A stretch of DNA of 64,000 nucleotides from an uncultured Candidatus Cenarchaeum sp. (GTDB lineage Archaea; Thermoproteota; Nitrososphaeria; Nitrososphaerales; Nitrosopumilaceae): positions 356,161-420,160 of the forward strand of contig OY282369.1 in NCBI GenBank assembly GCA_958295735.1, in the 5' to 3' direction. Every line of letters begins with the position of its first letter. The stretch's first letter is position 1. Of the stretch, positions 8,283 through 16,047 are shown piece by piece. The position numbers and the translations under genes are program-made. The notes under the pieces are model-generated. The model was not told where the DNA came from. It saw only the letters and a program-made list of their open reading frames with translations, and searched no databases.

Positions 8283-8583
8283 GATGCCGGTACGGGGTCA
8301 CGCGCCCGCCGGCCGCGGGCGCGAAAGCGCCTCCGTTGATCCGGATTCGCGCCCGAGGAGCGGGGGTTGCTGGCCCCGTGCGGATGCCGGTACGGGGTCA
8401 CGCGCCCGCCGGCCGCGGGCGCGAAAGCGCCTCCGTTGATCCGGATTCGCGCCCGAGGAGCGGGGGTTGCTGGCCCCGTGCGGATGCCGGTACGGGGTCA
8501 CGCGCCCGCCGGCCGCGGGCGCGAAAGCGCCTCCGTTGATCCGGATTCGCGCCCGCGGGGGAGGGGCGCTGGCCCCGTGCGCA
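8283..8583 (+). repeat. Three tandem 100-bp copies of the dispersed hairpin repeat
   Basis: Units begin at 8283, 8383 and 8483. The first two are essentially identical; the third diverges near its end. Each unit starts with GGTACGGGGTCACG, ends with GCTGGCCCCGTGC (imperfect inverted ends), and contains the inner inverted pair GGGCGCGAA ... TTCGCGCCC. Single relatives occur at 4166-4256 (other strand) and 27316-27406. The rest of 8584-8735 shows no gene. Confidence 0.85.
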
Positions 8584-8772
8584 TCCTGCCGCGGACGGGC
8601 CAAATCGCGGGGCGGGGGACGGCGGGTTACCCAAGCGGCCAAGGGGCGGAAGCGGCGGCGCGGGGCCGCCTGCCCCCCTCCGCCGGACGCGGACCCGGAT
8701 CGGCCGCGGCGCTCCCGCGCCCGGCAGATCCGCCGTTCAAGGTTTATATGAATACCCGGGGCGCGGGGCCAC

Positions 8773-9111
8773 ATGTCCGCCATCGAGACGGTCAGCGACG
8801 TCGAGAACGCCTTCCTGTCGAGGAGGGAGATCACGTGCGTGTTCGCCGGGCTGGGCGGGAGGCTGGGCAAGCTCGAGGCCGCGGGGATGGTCTCCGAGCG
8901 GTTCGGCCTGGGCGGCAAGACCGTGATACCCATGGGGCTCAAGAACCACGTCGGGAGGCCGGCGGTCACGGGGACGTTCTACGTGTACGGCGACGAGGCC
9001 AAGGCAAAGGCGCACATACGGCCGGCCGTGTTCGAGAGGCTTGAAAAGGCCAGGAAGGCCGCCGAGGAAAAGGCGGCCGGCGGGGCCGCGGGGCCGGACG
9101 GCGGGGAGTGA
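8773..9111 (+). CDS. rps24e: 30S ribosomal protein S24e
   Basis: A 112-residue S24e: FLSRREITCVFAG, then LGGKTVIPMGLKNHVGRPAVTGTFYVYGDEAKAKA in family order, ending in a charged Ala/Lys/Glu tail. It is a small-subunit protein found in archaea and eukaryotes. A TATA-like GGTTTATATGA near 8743 lies about 27 nt before the ATG. The stop overlaps the GTG of the S27ae gene (GTGA), giving the usual archaeal S24e-S27ae operon. Confidence 0.95.
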   Translation: MSAIETVSDVENAFLSRREITCVFAGLGGRLGKLEAAGMVSERFGLGGKTVIPMGLKNHVGRPAVTGTFYVYGDEAKAKAHIRPAVFERLEKARKAAEEKAAGGAAGPDGGE

Positions 9112-9290
9112 GCGGGTCGGCCGGCAGGAAGGGATCGAGCCCGAAGATCTCGTCGTACTACAAGGTGAAGGACGGCGCGGTGACCAGGCTGAGGAAGAAC
9201 TGCTCGCGGTGCGGCAAGGGCGTCTACATGTCGGACCACGCCAACAGGCGCACCTGCGGCAAGTGCGGCCTCACCGAGTTCTCTAGGTAG
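9108..9290 (+). CDS. rps27ae: 30S ribosomal protein S27ae
   Basis: A 60-residue zinc-ribbon ribosomal protein, starting at a GTG that overlaps the S24e stop. The four zinc cysteines are seen as NCSRCG and RTCGKCG, with YYKVKDGAVTRLRKNC in front as in other archaeal S27ae. It belongs to the small subunit and is co-expressed with S24e. Length is normal for the archaeal family, which lacks the ubiquitin fusion found in eukaryotes. Confidence 0.95.
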   Translation: MSGSAGRKGSSPKISSYYKVKDGAVTRLRKNCSRCGKGVYMSDHANRRTCGKCGLTEFSR

Positions 9291-9303
9291 CTGGAAGGCC
9301 GCG

Positions 9304-10020
9304 TCAGCCGGGCGCCCCGGCGCGCCTCCCCTGCATGCGGAGGCTCTTCTCCGCCATGCCGGCCAGCCGCTCCGCGAGGCCGTCCCCCAGCCGCATCCTG
9401 GAGATGGCCCCGGCCGGGAGCCTCGCCGTGTTCGAGTCCAGTTGCACGGCGGTGCGCGGGAGCCCCCCGCCTATCCAGAGATCGATGGTCTTCCGCTCCA
9501 GCCGCGCGTCCCTGAACCCCGCGGGGAACCTCTTCGTGACGTGCGAGACCAGGGTGCGGTCCCGGAACACGGCGCCCGGCTCGAACAGCCGCCCGCGGTC
9601 GGCGTGCGCGCTCTCGAACACGCTCCCCGTCACCTCGTCGGAGAGCATCCCCATCCTGGACGCCCTGTGCACGAGCTCCAGGAAGTGCAGGAACTCGTGC
9701 GCCAGCACGGCGTGGATCGTCCCCTTGAGGCCGTACGCCACCAGGGGCGCCGAGACCTGCACCACCACGCGCACGTCGCCGCCGAGCACCAGCGGCACCG
9801 TCCTGGCGAACAGTATCCCGCGCGCCATCGAGGACGGGTCGGGGGCGGAGACCACCGCGGAGGGCTCCACGTAGGCCACCGGATACTGCAGGCCGGAGGC
9901 CCGCTCTATCCTGTCTATCCCGGACACCACGAGCGGGAACCGCGACGCCACGGCCGCGTGCGCCGCCTCCGGCAGCAGCCCCTTCCCGAACGCCTCGCGG
10001 ACCTTGAACAGCGGATCCAA
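9304..10020 (-). CDS. Putative zinc metalloprotease-like protein (HExxH-type motif)
   Basis: A 238-residue protein with AVLAHEFLHFLELVH around residues 105-119, matching the HExxH zinc-protease pattern (HEFLH) within a helix. A third ligand is not obvious; a later glutamate such as in VTGSVFESAH is a candidate. There is no signal peptide, so it would act in the cytoplasm. A TATA-like CAATTTTACG near 10045 lies about 25 nt before the ATG at 10020. It converges on the S24e-S27ae operon. Family unknown; the catalytic assignment rests on the one motif. Confidence 0.65.
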   Translation of the reverse strand: MDPLFKVREAFGKGLLPEAAHAAVASRFPLVVSGIDRIERASGLQYPVAYVEPSAVVSAPDPSSMARGILFARTVPLVLGGDVRVVVQVSAPLVAYGLKGTIHAVLAHEFLHFLELVHRASRMGMLSDEVTGSVFESAHADRGRLFEPGAVFRDRTLVSHVTKRFPAGFRDARLERKTIDLWIGGGLPRTAVQLDSNTARLPAGAISRMRLGDGLAERLAGMAEKSLRMQGRRAGAPG

Positions 10021-10076
10021 CAGGGCGGCGGGCCGCGGTTGCCGTAAAATTGTTTTCCCGGCGGCCGGCCTAGGCG

Positions 10077-10178
10077 CTACCGCGCCCGCGGCTTGCCCCG
10101 CTTGGAGGTCTTCGCGGCGCGCCTCGCGGCGCGGTCGTCCGCACGCCTGTGGTGCTTGCCCTTCTTCCTCGGAGGCAC
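10077..10178 (-). CDS. Very small basic protein (33 residues)
   Basis: A GTG-initiated frame of 33 residues beginning VPPRKKGKHHRRADDRAARR and ending SKRGKPRAR. Over half the residues are Arg, Lys or His. An AAATAACTA TATA-like sequence lies just upstream on the minus strand (near 10200), at about the spacing seen for leaderless genes here. The gene fits snugly between Pus10 and the metalloprotease-like gene on the same strand. The composition suggests RNA binding, perhaps a ribosome-associated peptide, but no family is recognised. Confidence 0.5.
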   Translation of the reverse strand: MPPRKKGKHHRRADDRAARRAAKTSKRGKPRAR

Positions 10179-10210
10179 GCGGCGGCGCCTGCGGCTCTAG
10201 TTATTTGTGT

Positions 10211-11539
10211 TTAGTCGGCGCGGCCGGCCGCGATCCCCGCCCGGCGCGCGCGGGATCCGCCGCGGCGCGCGGGGCCCCGCCGCGCGCCGCCCTGCCTGGA
10301 CAGCCCGACCACGCGGACGCCGCGGAAGTCCAGGCGCTCGCACGAGCAGGGGGCCCCCAGCAGGTCGGGCACGTTCGGGAACACCTCGCCGCCCTCTATG
10401 AGCCGGCGCAGCGGCAGCCCCCCCTCCGCGTCCACCACCATGGTGAACGAGCCCGGGGCCCCGCCCGGCGCCCTCCCCAGCAGGCGGAGGGACCTCTCCG
10501 AGCGCGCCCCGGCCCCGTCGTACGAGGCCACCGTGCAGTCGGACAGCGCGTCCAGCCTTCCCAGATCGCCCTCGGGGACGGGCCCGCCCAGGCGGGAGCC
10601 GTCCCCGCCGAGCACGGCCACCCGCGCCTCGGCCACGGAGCGGAACCGCACGGGGCGCCGCGGGATCGACCGCACGCGGCGCAGCCCCGCCACCGCCACC
10701 CCGCCCAGATCCGCGGCCCCCCCGCCGAGGGGGGCGTCCCTCCTCCTGGGATCCAGCACCTGGGCGAAGAACGGCCTCCCGTCCCCCCCCACCAGGCTGT
10801 CCCTGTCCTCCCCCCCGATCCAGGTCACCTTCACGCGCCCCCCCGAGAACTTCTCGCGGAGGAACCCCGCCACGAGGCCCTCCACGCTGCCGGGGCCGGC
10901 GGCGGCGCCGAGGAACGAGCAGGCCGCGCAGCCCTTCCCCGCGCACCCCGCGCACGGCGCCTGCCTCTGCGGCAGGCCGCGGGATGCCTTGGCGTACCGG
11001 CCGGCCAGCACCACCGGCCGGGAGCGCACCGAGACCGAGCCGTCCCTAAAGTCGACGGTCGCCGCGAGGTCCGGCGAGGAGGCGACCGCGGCGGATCCCG
11101 TCGACGCGGCGAGCGCCGCGGCCAGCGCCGCCGAGACCCCCGCCTTCACGCCCCCCGCCCCGGCCAGGCCGTGCCGCGATCGGACGCGGTCGTCGCGCTC
11201 CAGCATCGAGGCCTTGAGCGTCACGCCCACCAGCACCGAGGAGAACCGGTACCCCGCCGCCGCCTCCAGCACCCGCGAGTGGAACGGCGCCAGGCCGTCC
11301 ATGAGGCCGCGGCACACGCGGCAGGGGGCGGCCGGCGGCCGGCGGCGGGCGGCGGCGGCGCGCAGCCTCGCGCCCAGCCGGCGGTGCGACGAGAGCATCA
11401 GGCTGTTCGCGAACAGGCGCCCCAGGCAGTGGTCGCACAGGGGGCCCGCGGCCAGCACGCCCCGCGCCCGGGAGGCGGCAAGCTCGAACGCCCCCCTCCG
11501 GTCCACGGCCCGCGGGGGCCGCGCCGTTATTACTACCAT
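10211..11539 (-). CDS. pus10: tRNA pseudouridine(54/55) synthase Pus10
   Basis: An archaeal Pus10 of 442 residues that forms pseudouridine at tRNA positions 54 and 55. The N-terminal zinc-binding CDHCLGRLFAN and a second pair in APCRVCRGL are typical, a further cysteine cluster (CAGCAGKGCAAC) follows, and the catalytic domain has GGEDRDSLVGGDGRPFF, whose Asp is the expected nucleophile. The C-terminus runs on into a basic Arg/Gly/Ala tail. ATG 11539 is the longest start; a TATA-like GTAATAAC near 11530 would instead favour GTG 11506, which removes 11 residues before the conserved region. About 200 bp of GC-rich sequence separates it from the DUF6293 gene. Confidence 0.88.
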   Translation of the reverse strand: MVVITARPPRAVDRRGAFELAASRARGVLAAGPLCDHCLGRLFANSLMLSSHRRLGARLRAAAARRRPPAAPCRVCRGLMDGLAPFHSRVLEAAAGYRFSSVLVGVTLKASMLERDDRVRSRHGLAGAGGVKAGVSAALAAALAASTGSAAVASSPDLAATVDFRDGSVSVRSRPVVLAGRYAKASRGLPQRQAPCAGCAGKGCAACSFLGAAAGPGSVEGLVAGFLREKFSGGRVKVTWIGGEDRDSLVGGDGRPFFAQVLDPRRRDAPLGGGAADLGGVAVAGLRRVRSIPRRPVRFRSVAEARVAVLGGDGSRLGGPVPEGDLGRLDALSDCTVASYDGAGARSERSLRLLGRAPGGAPGSFTMVVDAEGGLPLRRLIEGGEVFPNVPDLLGAPCSCERLDFRGVRVVGLSRQGGARRGPARRGGSRARRAGIAAGRAD

Positions 11540-11669
11540 GGGGGCGGCCGGCCGGCCGCGCGGGGCCGCGCCCGCATCGAAGCCGCGCCCGGCGGCGGCG
11601 GCCGCCCCCCGATCGCGCGCCCGGATCGCGGCGGACGCGGGCCCGCGCCCCTCCCGCCCCGCCGCCGGC

Positions 11670-11778
11670 CTAGCGCGGCAGGAACTCGGCCGGGTTCCTC
11701 CCCTCGCGGAATTGCGGCATCGATCTGCAATATTCGAGCCTAGTACGGCAGGAACTCGGCCAGGTTCCTCCCCTCCTG
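11670..11778. repeat. Duplicated 3' end of the DUF6293 gene
   Basis: The last ~39 bp of the downstream-reading DUF6293 gene (11740-11778, encoding RNLAEFLPY and stop on the minus strand) are repeated almost exactly at 11670-11708, where they would encode RNPAEFLPR and stop. The copy is 70 bp beyond the real stop. It looks like a tandem duplication that has since diverged. Confidence 0.7.
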
Positions 11779-12489
11779 GTTTATCGTGACGTGCCGGTTC
11801 CTGCCCACCTTCTCGACGTCCACGAGCCTCCACTGCAGGAGCGGCTGTATGATGTTCTTGTCCAGCGTGGTGTAGCGCACCACCGCGTGGTTCTTTTCTT
11901 GCGCGTTGACCTGTATGATCCCCCTCTCCTCGGCCACCTCGGCGAGCCTCTTCTTGGTCATCCTCCCCCCGCCCTCCTTTATGACGTGCAGCGTCCTGAC
12001 CAGGGCCTCCTTGGGGGTGCGGATCTCGAAGGTCGGGAGCGGGTTCACCCCCTTCACGCCGCTCGACTGCTGCCTCCCCTCGAACCCCGCGTACTCCTCG
12101 GCCTCGGCGTAGAACGGCTTGATCTCCCGGCCCCCGGCCTGCATGGTCATGCACGCCATCATGCACCCTATGGCCTGGATCTTCGATCCGGAGGCCGCGT
12201 TGACGTACACTATGTTGTCCGCCGGCTCGTCGGCTATTATCTTGCGGGCCGCCCTGATTATGCCGAACAGGCTGAGCCGGTCGGCGTAGGCCTCCCTCGC
12301 CTGTATCTTGGACTTTTTCAGGCGCTTCTTGATCTCCTCGGCGAACCGCAGCGCCTTGTCCTCGGCCCGGTTGTCGTGCACGAGGAGCCAGACCCTGTCC
12401 GCCTTCAGCCGCCTGGCCGGGATCACGATCCTGTCGATCTCGAACCCGACGGGGGCTATGTGTACGCGCTCGCTCTCGAGTTGTGCCAT
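11740..12489 (-). CDS. DUF6293 (HFX_2341-like) CARF-wHTH regulator
   Basis: A 249-residue two-domain protein. Residues 1-150 form a Rossmann-like CARF-type domain (start VHIAPVGFEIDRIVIPA; NIVYVNAASGSKIQAIGCMMAC holds the ligand-facing loop), and residues 165-249 a winged helix with ALVRTLHVIKEGGGRMTKKRLAEVAEE. This family is widespread in archaea and is thought to sense a nucleotide and regulate transcription. No CRISPR array or cas gene is in the window, so the ligand and target are unknown. It is divergent from the PIN gene across a 66-bp promoter region rich in TATA-like sequence; regulation of that neighbour or itself is possible. Confidence 0.85.
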   Translation of the reverse strand: MAQLESERVHIAPVGFEIDRIVIPARRLKADRVWLLVHDNRAEDKALRFAEEIKKRLKKSKIQAREAYADRLSLFGIIRAARKIIADEPADNIVYVNAASGSKIQAIGCMMACMTMQAGGREIKPFYAEAEEYAGFEGRQQSSGVKGVNPLPTFEIRTPKEALVRTLHVIKEGGGRMTKKRLAEVAEERGIIQVNAQEKNHAVVRYTTLDKNIIQPLLQWRLVDVEKVGRNRHVTINQEGRNLAEFLPY

Positions 12490-12555
12490 GGTACTATTCC
12501 TAGTATCAATAGTATATTGATGGTATATAATAATTTCGATCCCGCGCCCTCAGGC
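12490..12555. promoter_or_regulatory. Divergent AT-rich promoter region
   Basis: The 66 bp between the DUF6293 and PIN genes contain TATATAATAATTTCG for the plus strand (TATA centre ~25 nt before ATG 12556) and an AATATACTATTGAT box for the minus strand (about 25 nt before ATG 12489). The repeated motifs TATCAATAGTATATTGATGG form an imperfect inverted repeat around TAGTATA that could bind a dimer such as the DUF6293 protein. Confidence 0.6.
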
Positions 12556-12975
12556 ATGGACGGCAGAACCGCGGTCAAGGTCGCGCTGGATTCCTGCGTG
12601 GTGATAGACGTGCTGAACGGCCGGCACGCGGCGGTGGCATCGGCGCTGAAGGGCGAGCGCGTCGTCCTGGTGCTGTGCGAGACCGTGCTGCGCGAGGTCC
12701 GCCGCGTGAGGGGGGTGGAGCCCGGGGAGACGGCGCGGCTGGTGGGCGCCAGGCTGGGCAGGCGCGTCGAGACGGTGTGCTCCACGCCGGGGCACAGGAC
12801 GGAGGCGCGGCGCCTGTCGTGCAGGCTGCTCCACTGCCACGCGGGCGACGACATGATAGTGGCCGCGTGCATCGACCTCAGCTGCATCCTGATCACGTCC
12901 GACCGCAAGCTGCTGGACGTGTGCGGCATGGTCGGCGTCACGGCGCGCCGGCCGCGCGGGCGGCGGGGCCGTTGA
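12556..12975 (+). CDS. PIN-domain ribonuclease-like protein
   Basis: A 139-residue PIN domain with the acidic residues in order: LDSCVVIDVL near residue 11, ETVLREV near 42, GDDMIVAAC near 98 and ITSDRKLL near 116. PIN domains are metal-dependent RNases, as in VapC toxins or rRNA-processing factors; no antitoxin partner is visible. A TATA box at about 12528 gives a leaderless start at the ATG. The stop codon is supplied by the first unit of a 27-bp minisatellite. After the repeats another frame continues AAFYPRIIREFDDGPDEEP, so the original C-terminus may have been displaced by repeat expansion and a frameshift. Confidence 0.75.
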   Translation: MDGRTAVKVALDSCVVIDVLNGRHAAVASALKGERVVLVLCETVLREVRRVRGVEPGETARLVGARLGRRVETVCSTPGHRTEARRLSCRLLHCHAGDDMIVAACIDLSCILITSDRKLLDVCGMVGVTARRPRGRRGR

Positions 12976-13345
12976 CCGCCGCGCGGGCGGCGGGGCCGTT
13001 GACCGCCGCGCGGGCGGCGGGGCCGTTGACCGCCGCGCGGGCGGCGGGGCCGTTGACCGCCGCGCGGGCGGCGGGGCCGTTGACCGCCGCGCGGGCGGCG
13101 GGGCCGTTGACCGCCGCGCGGGCGGCGGGGCCGTTGACCGCCGCGCGGGCGGCGGGGCCGTTGACCGCCGCGCGGGCGGCGGGGCCGTTGACCGCCGCGC
13201 GGGCGGCGGGGCCGTTGACCGGCGCGCGGGCGGCGGGGCCGTTGACCGGCGCGCGGGCGGCGGGGCCGTTGACCGGCGCGCGGGCGGCGGGGCCGTTGAC
13301 CGGCGCGCGGGCGGCGGGGCCGTTGACCGGCGCGCGGGCGGCCGC
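12950..13345 (+). repeat. Minisatellite, 14 copies of a 27-bp unit
   Basis: The unit CCGTTGACCGCCGCGCGGGC plus GGCGGGG repeats 14 times between the PIN domain and the following intergenic stretch. The last units carry a CCGGCG in place of CCGCCG, so two subtypes are blocked rather than mixed. In one frame it encodes AARAAGPLT and is open through to 13440, ending in a protein-like tail. In the PIN frame each unit contains a stop. There is no spacer sequence, so it is not a CRISPR array. Confidence 0.95.
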
Positions 13346-13551
13346 CCCGGCCGCGTTCTACCCGCGGATAATACGCGAGTTCGACGACGGGCCGGACGAG
13401 GAGCCCATGCTGTACAGGCGCGGCCGCCCCGGCCGGGCGTAGGCCCGCGTCCGCCGCCGCCTGGCGCGGCTTCGGTTTTGGCACGGGCCCGCGCATCCGG
13501 CGCGGCCGCGGCGCGAGGGGGGCGGCCGGGCGCCCGCCGGCGGGCGGGCCC

Positions 13552-14886
13552 TCAGCCCAGCCCCATGCGCCGCAGCGTGCCCTGCAGCTGGCGGCCCCTG
13601 GACGACTTCATCACGCCCTTGGTGGTGCGGTACGCGGCGAGCATGGCCTTGACCTCGTGCTCGGACCGGCCCGAGCCGCGCGCCACCCTGCGTATGCGCG
13701 AGGCGTTGAACAGGTCCGGGTCGGCCTTTTCCCCCGCGTTCATGCTCTGCAGGATGGAGCGCCACTTGCCCATCCTGCCCTCCAGCTGGTCGAGCTGGCC
13801 CTCGGAGACCGCCCCGGACATCCCCGGCACGTTCTCCAGGATGCTGCGGAACGAGCCGGCCTTGCCGACGTCCTCGAGGTTGCTGTAAAAGTCCTCCATG
13901 TTCATCCTCCCCCCGGCTATCCTCTTGAGCCTGGCCTCGCTCCCCTCGCTCTCCAGCCGCCTCGCCATGTCCAGCACGGCCTTGACGTCCCCCATCCCGA
14001 GCAGGCGGCCCACGAACCTCGTCGGGGAGAACTGCTCTATGTCGTCTATGCGCTCGCCGGTCCCGATGTACATCACGCGCGCGCCCGTGGCCGACGAGGC
14101 GGCCAGCGCGCCGCCGCCCTTCGCCGAGCTGTCGAGTTTCGTGACCGCGATGCCCCCCACGGGGACGGCCCCGTGGAACGCCTCGGCCTGCGAAAAGCAG
14201 CGCCGGCCCATCGTGCCGTCTATGACGAGCAGCGACAGGTCGGGCTCGGCCGCCGCGCCTATCTCGGACATCTCGTCGAGCAGGCCGCGCTCCTCCTTGT
14301 GCCGGCCGGCCGTGTCCACTATGACGACGTCGGGGGACGACTCCTCGAAGTGCTTCAGCCCCCTGCGCACAACGCCGGCCGAGTCGCCGCGGGGGGCCCC
14401 GTCCTCCCCGTACACCCCCACGCTGGACCGCTCGCACAGCGCCCGCAGCTGCGCCAGCGCGCCGGGCCTGTGCGTGTCGGCGCCGACGGCCCCCACGGAA
14501 TACCCCTGCCTCGTGAGCATCTTTCCGAGCTTGGCGGCCATGGTGGTCTTGCCGCTCCCCTGTATGCCCAGCATCAGGACGCGGTTCGTGCGGCCCGGCT
14601 TGAACGAGAACTCGGCGGCGCCGTCCCCGAGCATCCCCGCCAGCTCGTCGTACAGTATCTTGACGATGTGGTCCTTGCGGGACAGGCCCGGGGGGGGCGC
14701 CTCGCCGAGCGACCTCTCCCGGAGCCTCTCCGTGACCGGCAGGACTATCCTCGCGTCCACGTCCGCGCGTATCAGCGCGGTCTGGACGTCGCGGGCGAGC
14801 TCGCGTATGAGCTCCTTGTCGACCCCGGACGAGCCGACGACCCTCTTGATGGCGGCGCGGAGGCCGGTCCGCATCCCGTCAAGCAC
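13552..14886 (-). CDS. srp54: Signal recognition particle GTPase SRP54
   Basis: A 444-residue SRP54 (Ffh). The N-domain helices lead into the G domain with GIQGSGKTTMAAKLG (G1), GADTHRPGALAQLRAL (G2 region), VDTAGRHKEERGLL (G3) and TKLDSSAKGGGALAA (G4). The Met-rich M domain (RMNMEDFYSNLEDVGK, RSILENVPGM, NASRIRRVARGSGRSEHEV) binds 7S RNA and signal peptides. It works with the SRP19 gene found at 30161 in this window. The start ATG overlaps the end of the Dph6 gene by 8 bp, so they form one operon. C-terminal QLQGTLRRMGLG is short, as in other archaea. Confidence 0.95.
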   Translation of the reverse strand: MLDGMRTGLRAAIKRVVGSSGVDKELIRELARDVQTALIRADVDARIVLPVTERLRERSLGEAPPPGLSRKDHIVKILYDELAGMLGDGAAEFSFKPGRTNRVLMLGIQGSGKTTMAAKLGKMLTRQGYSVGAVGADTHRPGALAQLRALCERSSVGVYGEDGAPRGDSAGVVRRGLKHFEESSPDVVIVDTAGRHKEERGLLDEMSEIGAAAEPDLSLLVIDGTMGRRCFSQAEAFHGAVPVGGIAVTKLDSSAKGGGALAASSATGARVMYIGTGERIDDIEQFSPTRFVGRLLGMGDVKAVLDMARRLESEGSEARLKRIAGGRMNMEDFYSNLEDVGKAGSFRSILENVPGMSGAVSEGQLDQLEGRMGKWRSILQSMNAGEKADPDLFNASRIRRVARGSGRSEHEVKAMLAAYRTTKGVMKSSRGRQLQGTLRRMGLG

Positions 14887-15568
14887 GGCGCGGGCCGAGC
14901 TCGGCCTCTTTTATTTCCAGCCGCCCGCGGCACCCGTCCCACGCGGCCGCGGACCGCAGTATGCGGAGGGGGCGGGAGAACATGGGGCAGTCCAGCACCA
15001 GCGTCTCGGCCTCCCCCCCCTCGAAGTCCAGGCCGAAGCCGTGCCGCACGGACAGGCGCTCCAGCTCTCCCAGCGCCGCGCCGTCCACCTCGCGGCCCAG
15101 CCACTCCCTGCCGAGGCCCCCGGCGGCCACCCCGGTCACCGCGAACCTGAACCCGCCCGCGAGCAGCCCGCGCATGTACGCGCGGGCCTCCTCCCCCCAC
15201 ACGGGCGAGAGCGCCGCCAGGCCCAGCGCCCCGCACGCGGCCTCGAACCGCGACCTCTGGAACCGGCTGCGTATCCCGCCGTGGACCACCCCGCGCGCGC
15301 CGTGCTCGCGGGCGGCCTCCCCCAGCGCGGAGGCCAGGGCGGAGGCGTCGCTCTCGCCCCTCCCCTGCTCCGCGTACACGTGCGGCAGCCCCATCGACTC
15401 GGCCTGCAGCGCGGTGAGCCGTGTACAGGGGTGGTGGAACAGCCAGCTCTCCTCCGAGCGCGGGGCCACCGTGACCAGGCACGCCACCTCGTGCCCGCCG
15501 CGGCCCGCCGCCCTGTGCGCGGCGCAGGCGCTGTCCTTCCCCCCCGAGAACAGCGCGGCGACCCTCAC
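14879..15568 (-). CDS. dph6: Diphthine-ammonia ligase (Dph6/ATP pyrophosphatase family)
   Basis: A 229-residue PP-loop enzyme that adds ammonia to diphthine on elongation factor 2 in the final step of diphthamide synthesis. It shows the ATP-binding ALFSGGKDSACAAH near the start, GGIRSRFQRSRFEAAC, PVWGE near residue 130 and the C-terminal EGGEAETLVLDCPMF typical of the family. I chose GTG 15568 because a TATA-like GATATTTT (centre near 15594) lies about 25 nt upstream. A longer frame to 15601 would start inside that TATA box. It overlaps the SRP54 start by 8 bp, an operon linking translation and targeting genes. Confidence 0.85.
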   Translation of the reverse strand: MRVAALFSGGKDSACAAHRAAGRGGHEVACLVTVAPRSEESWLFHHPCTRLTALQAESMGLPHVYAEQGRGESDASALASALGEAAREHGARGVVHGGIRSRFQRSRFEAACGALGLAALSPVWGEEARAYMRGLLAGGFRFAVTGVAAGGLGREWLGREVDGAALGELERLSVRHGFGLDFEGGEAETLVLDCPMFSRPLRILRSAAAWDGCRGRLEIKEAELGPRRA

Positions 15569-15792
15569 GCGCCCCCTCCGGCGCCGCCCAAAATATCCCA
15601 TGCCCCCGCCGCCGTGTGTGCGGGCGCCTCATCACTCATAATCCCCATCACCGATCAGACGGCTTTTCCGCTCATCATCGGCGCCCCGCGGCCCCCGCGG
15701 TAGCGCTATTTTAGTCAGCCCCGGCCCGCGGGAACGGCCCCGCCGGCCCGCGCGGCCGCGGGGCGGGGGCCGCCGGCCCCGCGCCGGCGGCG

Positions 15793-16044
15793 TCAGGGCG
15801 AGTCCTGCCGGTACCCGCTGATCTCGCGGTGGAAGACCCAGTCCTTCACCTTGGACAGCACGAGGATCCACGCGGCCACCATGCCCACGGCGGCGGCCGC
15901 CTTCACGGCCGAGTCGACCAGCGGGCCCGCATCCCCGAACCCGGGCAGCGACAGCGGGCCCAGCACCAGGACGGCGATGCCGCCCCCCGCGATCATCAGC
16001 AGCCACATGGCCGCCATGAACACGTAGACCGACCGGAGCGCCAC
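15793..16044 (-). CDS. Small two-helix membrane protein
   Basis: An 83-residue protein with two hydrophobic segments (about residues 7-33, VYVFMAAMWLLMIAGG..., and 46-66, VKAAAAVGMVAAWILVLSKV) and a charged C-terminus. It follows the GlcNAc-1-P transferase gene on the same strand with only a 3-bp gap, so the two are co-transcribed. It has no recognised motif. It may be an accessory to the glycosyltransferase, which is inference from position. The stretch from 15602 to 15792 contains only GC-rich sequence. Confidence 0.65.
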   Translation of the reverse strand: MALRSVYVFMAAMWLLMIAGGGIAVLVLGPLSLPGFGDAGPLVDSAVKAAAAVGMVAAWILVLSKVKDWVFHREISGYRQDSP

Positions 16045-16047
16045 CCG

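Noticed and set aside
8283-8583. CRISPR or riboswitch tandem
   Set aside because: Whole 100-bp units are repeated without variable spacers, and relatives occur singly elsewhere; a dispersed repeat explains it better.
11540-12166. N-terminal extension of Pus10 into the DUF6293 gene
   Set aside because: The extension is in a shadow frame of DUF6293 and has no Pus10 features; the family starts near 11506-11539.
12950-13345. CRISPR-like array of 27-bp repeats
   Set aside because: Units are directly adjacent without spacers and share a coding frame, so it is a minisatellite.
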